Assembly: GCA_013287475.1 (NCBI GenBank)
Contig: JABDDT010000030.1
Coordinates: forward strand, 1-35,590
DNA length: 35,590 nucleotides
Direction: 5' to 3'
DNA from: Bacteroidota bacterium
GTDB taxonomy: Bacteria > Bacteroidota > Bacteroidia > Chitinophagales > Chitinophagaceae
Shown here: positions 31,814-35,590 of the stretch, one piece after another
Position numbering within the stretch: the stretch's first letter is position 1
How the letters are laid out: each line of letters opens with the position of its first letter
Notes under the pieces: generated by a model
Seen by the model: only the letters and a program-made list of their open reading frames with translations
Told to the model about the DNA's origin: nothing
Database searches by the model: none
Translations under genes and position numbers: made by a program

Positions 31814-33313
31814 TTGAATCTATTCCCCGGAAAATTCGCGTTCAGCGTTGGGCATTACACATTACGCGTTAAGCGTTACGCGTTCAGCGTTAGGCGTTTT
31901 GCGTTAGGCTTAAAAAAAGCCTTACGCCTTGCGCTTTACGCCTTAAGCCTAATGCTCTTCTTAAAGTCAGAATCAAAAGGTCAATGCTGCATTCCAGATA
32001 ATCCCGCATTAAGGAAACTCGTTGAAACGAAAGAACTCAGTACAGCGTTGGTTGGCGTGTATGTGTATGACGATTCATCCAAAAAAGAAATCGCGGACTA
32101 CCTGGGTGATAAATATTTCGTGCCTGCAAGTAATACAAAATTATTTTCTCTGTATGTCGGATTAAAGTATCTCGGAGATTCGTTAGTAGGCATCCGTTAT
32201 TCTGAAAATGATACAGCCATATTTGTTTATCCTACCGGCGATCCAAGTTTATTACATCCCGATTTTCAATCACAACCTGTAATAGATTTTCTCAGGAAGA
32301 CCCATAAAAAGATTTATCTCATGGATGTTGGCTGGATGGAAAATGCTCTGGGTGTCGGCTGGGCATGGGATGATTATAATGAAGATTTTGCTATTGAACG
32401 AAGTGCATTTCCCATTTATGGGAATTTCATCCGGTGGAACCAGCAGAATTCCTCAACACGAAGCAATCCTGCATTCGGACCAACAGTTACTGTTTCCAGT
32501 TCACCGGAAATTCCATGGAAGGTCAGATTCAGCACCGATAGTTTTCCTAAAACATTTTTTGTTCAAAGGTTGATGGATTCGAATGTTTTTATAATTCGTT
32601 CGGGCAATGAACCCAATATTTCACAGGATGTTCCATTCATCACAAATAATATGAATGCGGCGGCGGAATTGCTGCCAGACACAATTGGGAAACCTGTTTC
32701 TGTTCACAAACTTCCTTTATTCAGGGTTGATGTGAATAAGATCGGGCAGCCGATTATTTCTCTCCCACCACCACCTGACTCCATTAATTCAAGACCCGCA
32801 GATTCCGTTTTTATTCCGATGATGCACAGGAGCGATAATTTTTTTGCTGAGCAAACCCTGCTGATGGTGAGTCAGCAACGTATCCGGTGGATGAATGATG
32901 AACTGGTTATTAAATCACTTCTTGATACCATTATGAATGGCCCCCTGGCCGACCTTCCGCAAAAACCTTCCTGGGTGGATGGTAGTGGATTGAGCAGGTT
33001 TAATTTATTCAGTCCCCGGGATTTTGTCAGTGTGCTGATCAAATTGAAAAATGAAGTCGGGATGGACCGGATGAAAAAGATTCTTCCTACCGGGGGAAGC
33101 GGCACGCTGAAGAATTACTATCGCGCCGACAGCGGATATGTATTTGTTAAAACCGGTTCCCTTACAGGTGTTCTATGCCTGAGCGGATATGTCTACACAT
33201 ATAAAAAGCACTTGCTTGAATTTTCCATATTAATTAACAATCATAATGGCGGGAGCTCCGCGATCAGGAGAGCTGTGGAAGCGTATGTTGAGTATTTGAG
33301 GAAGAGTAATTAG
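31814..33313 (+). CDS. dacB: D-alanyl-D-alanine carboxypeptidase, PBP4/DacB (S13)
   Basis: Serine S13-family penicillin-binding protein, 499 residues. Active-site motifs are PASNTKLF (Ser106, Lys109), HRSDNFFAEQ (S-x-N) and VKTGSLTGV (KTG). The mature part is normal length. The start is TTG at 31814; an ATG at 31952 would leave only MLFLKSESK before the mature protein, with no export signal. The first 50 residues, including the hydrophobic ALRLALYALSLMLFL, are almost wholly encoded by GCGTTAGGC word arrays, so the signal peptide may have been built from repeats. It trims peptidoglycan in the periplasm. Confidence 0.88.
   Translation: MNLFPGKFAFSVGHYTLRVKRYAFSVRRFALGLKKALRLALYALSLMLFLKSESKGQCCIPDNPALRKLVETKELSTALVGVYVYDDSSKKEIADYLGDKYFVPASNTKLFSLYVGLKYLGDSLVGIRYSENDTAIFVYPTGDPSLLHPDFQSQPVIDFLRKTHKKIYLMDVGWMENALGVGWAWDDYNEDFAIERSAFPIYGNFIRWNQQNSSTRSNPAFGPTVTVSSSPEIPWKVRFSTDSFPKTFFVQRLMDSNVFIIRSGNEPNISQDVPFITNNMNAAAELLPDTIGKPVSVHKLPLFRVDVNKIGQPIISLPPPPDSINSRPADSVFIPMMHRSDNFFAEQTLLMVSQQRIRWMNDELVIKSLLDTIMNGPLADLPQKPSWVDGSGLSRFNLFSPRDFVSVLIKLKNEVGMDRMKKILPTGGSGTLKNYYRADSGYVFVKTGSLTGVLCLSGYVYTYKKHLLEFSILINNHNGGSSAIRRAVEAYVEYLRKSN
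31837..31955. repeat. GCGTTAGGC / GCCTTACGC mirror word arrays
   Basis: GCGTT(A/C)(A/G)GC words run forward to about 31921 and their complement runs back to 31955. The centre 31911-31937 is a hairpin with AGGCTT-AAAAA-AAGCCT and one mismatch further out. The array encodes the N-terminal 8-47 residues of the DacB-type gene. Confidence 0.8.
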
Positions 33314-33352
33314 AAAGATTTGATTTCTATTATTTCTTATTTGATGAGTCTT

Positions 33353-33517
33353 TTACTTTTTAGTTTTCCGCACTTTGGGCGAGCTACGTTTATCCTCATC
33401 AGGATTTATTATTCCGGCACTCACTAAAAATATTAATGTTGCCTCTTTAGATTTAAGTGCTTTTTCAGTTGCTCTTCTAATAATATCAATTTGTTCTTGA
33501 ATGGCCGATGGTTCCAT
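33353..33517 (-). CDS. small protein, TEKATKSK-type, copy A
   Basis: 54-residue protein starting at ATG 33517, too short to be called by length alone but supported by two relatives. ATEKALKSKEATLIFLVSAG matches STEKATKSRAAAMKYLVDLG of the gene at 34633-34803 and the frameshifted copy at 33544-33685. It has an acidic middle and a Lys-rich tail (RKTKK). Proteins with this K-S-(K/R)-x2-A-x3-F-L pattern are common as small partners near toxin genes in Bacteroidota, by memory. Function unknown. Confidence 0.55.
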   Translation of the reverse strand: MEPSAIQEQIDIIRRATEKALKSKEATLIFLVSAGIINPDEDKRSSPKVRKTKK

Positions 33518-33543
33518 AGTTTTTATTTATTACTTTCTCTTTT

Positions 33544-33685
33544 TCATAGTCTTTTAGGTAACTTTTCATTTTCTATTAAACCAAGATCGATCAAAAAATT
33601 TAATAGCTGTAGCTTTCGATTTGATTACTCTCGCCGTCGTTTTACGAATAGCATCAAGCGTTTCTTTTATTGTTTCTTCAGTCAT
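33544..33685 (-). pseudogene. small protein, TEKATKSK-type, copy B (frameshifted)
   Basis: Frame from ATG 33685 reads MTEETIKETLDAIRKTTARV then IKSKATAIKFF, but after the six-T run the expected continuation LIDLGLIENEKLPKRL is in another frame, ending at TGA 33544. Removing one T restores a 46-residue protein similar to copies A and C. As written it stops after 39 residues (33566). Either a recent pseudogene or a homopolymer sequencing error. Confidence 0.55.
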
Positions 33686-33770
33686 ACTAATCAACAATGC
33701 TAACTAATCTAAAATCAATTCGAATGCTTTAAAATTAAATAGGTCTTTTAACTGTAGCTTAATGTATCTT

Positions 33771-33999
33771 CTACAAGGATTCCATTTCTTTTTCTAAATC
33801 CTTAAGTGTTGTAAAATTTCCCTTTTTTACATTTTTAATTGCCTGATTCAATTCAAGATTATACTCTTCAATTGATTGTCTGGCAATATTTCCTTTTGCA
33901 TTCAACAATTCCTTAATTAAAGTTATTAGCGTTTTTTTGAGTTAGATTTAATTTATTTAAAAGTTTAATCAATTCCATATCAATCTCAGTGATACTCAT
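33771..33999 (-). pseudogene. antitoxin-like small protein (frameshifted)
   Basis: From ATG 33999 the frame reads MSITEIDMELIKLLNKLNLTQ and stops soon after a seven-A run (33913). With one A fewer it continues as TLITLIKELLNAKGNIARQS then IEEYNLELNQAIKNVKKGNF and ends ...LEKEMESL at TAG 33771, giving 75 residues. The SIEEYNxELxxAIxxVxxGxF pattern with a charged amphipathic helix is typical of small antitoxins that follow a toxin gene. It lies 17 bases after the ART-like gene. Frameshift or sequencing error. Confidence 0.5.
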
Positions 34000-34016
34000 T
34001 TATTTAATTTACTATC

Positions 34017-34631
34017 TTAATTAGGGTTTACTTCGTCAAGATATGGGTTGTACTTTTTGAGAGGAAAGGGTAAATAATATCCATGGATCATTTCATGATT
34101 TAAGACACTAATCTCCATGTGAAGTCTCATTGTAAAATTTGCGCCTGGATAAATTGGATCTCCTTCATTAAAAGCACATCTTATAGTGTCAAAAGGAGTG
34201 TTGAAATTATCACTTCTCAATTTATGCAAATGTTTAAATACAGCAGAATCTAATTTCCTATTTTCATTCTCATTCTTTGGCAATGTCTTTCCGACTTCTT
34301 CGTAAATTCTACTAAGCCCAAAGTATGCTCTTTTTAAAATAGCTAAAGATTCTGGTTCAATTAAATTCAAACAATTCCCCAATTCAATGATAGCACCAAT
34401 TACAAATGGTGTTCGTATAGGAATTTTATTGAATTGTTTTCTGGTTGAGCTTTCAATTGCATATTCCAATGCTCTCAAGGGATTCTGTTCCCAGAAATAA
34501 ATTCCTTCGCCTAGCCAGTCCCAAATATTTTTACTTGGTCTTAATTGAGTTCTGCCGTTAATGATGTCTAAGCCAATACTTCTATCACAACTATGAAAGC
34601 CAATTACTTGCAAGGGGGTATGCTGAGCCAA
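34017..34631 (-). CDS. probable ADP-ribosyltransferase-fold toxin
   Basis: 204 residues. VIGFHSCDRSIGLDIINGR, then LRPSKNIWDWLGEGIYFWEQ and NPLRALEYA, is the start of a family I recall as putative ADP-ribosyltransferase-like toxins (H in GFHS, Y in GIYFWE). Near the end DPIYPGANFTMRLHMEISVL and HEMIHGYYLP also match that family's tail. No signal peptide. It starts with TTG one base after the stop of the small protein at 34633-34803, and is followed by an antitoxin-like gene. ART assignment and toxin role are inference from motif and context. Confidence 0.6.
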   Translation of the reverse strand: MAQHTPLQVIGFHSCDRSIGLDIINGRTQLRPSKNIWDWLGEGIYFWEQNPLRALEYAIESSTRKQFNKIPIRTPFVIGAIIELGNCLNLIEPESLAILKRAYFGLSRIYEEVGKTLPKNENENRKLDSAVFKHLHKLRSDNFNTPFDTIRCAFNEGDPIYPGANFTMRLHMEISVLNHEMIHGYYLPFPLKKYNPYLDEVNPN

Positions 34632-34632
34632 A

Positions 34633-34803
34633 CTATTTTACTTTTTTTGTAGTCTCATCAAATGGTTTTTCTTCTTCGATTAGACCAAGATCAACCAGAT
34701 ATTTCATTGCAGCTGCTCTCGATTTAGTTGCTTTTTCAGTACTCCTGTCAAGTGCTTCAAGTGTTTCCTCAATTTGTTTACGAAGTGCCTGTTCTGAAGT
34801 CAT
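34633..34803 (-). CDS. small protein, TEKATKSR-type, copy C, toxin partner
   Basis: 56-residue protein from ATG 34803. Contains IEETLEALDRSTEKATKSRA and AAMKYLVDLGLIEEEK, an amphipathic helical pattern, then a Lys-rich end. Stops one base before the TTG of the ART-like gene, so the two are translationally coupled and probably act together, with this one as candidate antitoxin. Paralogues A and B sit downstream on the same strand. No DNA-binding motif visible. Confidence 0.6.
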   Translation of the reverse strand: MTSEQALRKQIEETLEALDRSTEKATKSRAAAMKYLVDLGLIEEEKPFDETTKKVK

Positions 34804-34826
34804 GACTTTTAAACTCTTTTATTAAT

Positions 34827-34857
34827 CAAAATTAAATTAAAGCGATAGCAACAGCAA
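34827..34857 (-). promoter_or_regulatory. Bacteroidota-type promoter of the toxin island
   Basis: On the minus strand TTG (34857-34855), 20 bases, then TAATTTTG (34834-34827), fits TTG-N17-23-TAnnTTTG. Start of transcription near 34820, about 17 nt before the ATG of copy C. Confidence 0.45.
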
Positions 34858-34919
34858 GGGTATTTTAACGGTAATTATATAAGTATTAATTTCTAAATCC
34901 AAAACAACGTTCGGAATAA

Positions 34920-34969
34920 GGTATATGGTGGATAGCAAATAGGATACCATACACCATCCACCATATACC
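34920..34969. repeat. inverted repeat of ATATGGTGGAT words
   Basis: GGTATATGGTGGAT (34920-34933) and its exact complement (34956-34969) surround a spacer that holds another degenerate copy (GGATACCATACACC). It sits between the acyltransferase-3 stop and the toxin-island promoter and may end transcription; no T-run follows. Confidence 0.6.
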
Positions 34970-35100
34970 ATTAACCTCCAATGATCAGATTGGGATTTCT
35001 GTTCACTGAATATTTGAATACATCAGGGCCGGGGCAGTGCCTGGAGGACCAACTCATTTTGGGTATAAAATCGAATTCGATATATATTATAAGGTAGGAA
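34970..35100. other. remaining intergenic stretch
   Basis: No convincing gene between the inverted repeat and the acyltransferase stop. A 28-codon frame on the minus strand (ATG 35057 to TAA 34971, with CPGPDVFKYSVNRNPN) is open upstream too, but lacks a ribosome site and a relative, so I do not call it. Confidence 0.4.
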
Positions 35101-35590
35101 TTAAACAACTCTGCTCGGATAATACCTGTCTCTCGTTTTTAAGAAATATCTTTCAATATAATAAGTCATCATCATCCCTATCGTTATGCTCATAAATGAG
35201 GTTACTATAAAATAAAGGAAAGGATTGTAATACAAATGATAGTTTGCCTGGATTTTCGAAACTGTTAAATTGACAAATGTGTGAATAATATAGATTGAAT
35301 AAGAGCAAAATCCAATTTTCGAAAAAACGTCAACAAGTGATTTTGAAAATACTTTATTTAATGTCCGGTTAATTTCACTATTTAAAAGGAAAGTTAATAA
35401 TACGATTCCAAATGAAATGTATAATAAAGTGAATCCAATTGTTTTGGCAAAGTAAGAAGTCTCTCCTTCAATAAACGGAGTCCACGAGATCCCAAAAATT
35501 GCAATTATAAAAAGTAATGACTTGTTTTTTGAATATATATCCTTCAAATAATCGAACCTGAAATAATACAGATAGGAAATAAGGACGCCT
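35101..35590 (-). CDS. acyltransferase-3 family membrane protein, C-terminal part (partial)
   Basis: The last 163 codons of an integral membrane acyltransferase whose start lies beyond the right edge; the frame is open to the edge (GVLISYLYYFRFDYLKD). Hydrophobic segments include SLLFIIAIFGISW, IGFTLLYISFGIVLLTFLL and FLYFIVTSFMSITIGMMMTY; IGFCSYSIYIIH is the OafA/acyltransferase-3 C-terminal signature. It likely O-acylates a surface glycan. A TTG at 35547 inside the frame is not a real start. Confidence 0.8.
   Translation of the reverse strand, partial: GVLISYLYYFRFDYLKDIYSKNKSLLFIIAIFGISWTPFIEGETSYFAKTIGFTLLYISFGIVLLTFLLNSEINRTLNKVFSKSLVDVFSKIGFCSYSIYIIHTFVNLTVSKIQANYHLYYNPFLYFIVTSFMSITIGMMMTYYIERYFLKTRDRYYPSRVV

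Noticed and set aside
34971-35057. 28-codon ORF containing CPGPDVFKYSVNRNPN
   Set aside because: No ribosome site, no relative in the window, and the frame is also open upstream, so it may be chance or a remnant.

Overview
The window looks like a chromosomal segment of a Bacteroidota bacterium, most likely a Chitinophagaceae-type organism. This rests on gene content (an UpxY-type NusG paralogue heading a polysaccharide operon, FtsX/MacB-type permease, PA0069-type radical SAM protein, Bacteroidota-type formimidoylglutamase), on promoters of the TTTG/TAnnTTTG type rather than sigma70 type, on weak Shine-Dalgarno signals with several TTG starts, and on intergenic arrays of degenerate short words. 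The assignment is inference from reading; no search was run.

Region 1 (1-19886, all minus strand) is one long surface-polysaccharide operon read right to left. It begins with a leader RNA (about 20223-19887) under a good Bacteroidota promoter, then a NusG-like antiterminator, a Wza-like OPX lipoprotein, a Wzc-like tyrosine kinase/co-polymerase, a Wzm/Wzt ABC exporter, an FkbM methyltransferase, and an unusual five-gene block: DegT sugar aminotransferase, ATP-grasp ligase, cysteine-synthase-like PLP enzyme, PduX-like GHMP kinase and SAM methyltransferase. Three GT2 and one GT4 glycosyltransferases, an SDR epimerase, two hexapeptide acyltransferases, a WbsX-type protein and HisH plus the first codons of HisF follow. 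The block suggests that an amino sugar is made and perhaps acylated with a beta-substituted amino acid derived from a phosphorylated hydroxy-amino acid.

Region 2 (20348-25680) holds a radical SAM protein, a 2'-5' RNA ligase-like protein, an AT-rich perfect palindrome, an 11-bp tandem repeat array, an FtsX-family permease and two tandem paralogous small proteins.

Region 3 (25737-33313) is mostly housekeeping: MBL/double-rhodanese persulfide dioxygenase-like protein, ArsR regulator, TsaB, a truncated hydroxyacyl-CoA dehydrogenase-like protein, PheS, a ureohydrolase and a DacB-type carboxypeptidase. Word arrays run through it and invade coding sequence: TsaB and PheS carry in-frame TANRQP-type insertions, and the DacB signal peptide is written in word repeats.

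Region 4 (33353-34803) is a small accessory island on the minus strand: a likely ADP-ribosyltransferase-fold toxin with a small partner directly upstream, two more relatives of that partner downstream (one frameshifted), and a frameshifted antitoxin-like gene. The window ends in a partial acyltransferase-3 membrane protein. I saw no rRNA, tRNA, CRISPR array or transposase.
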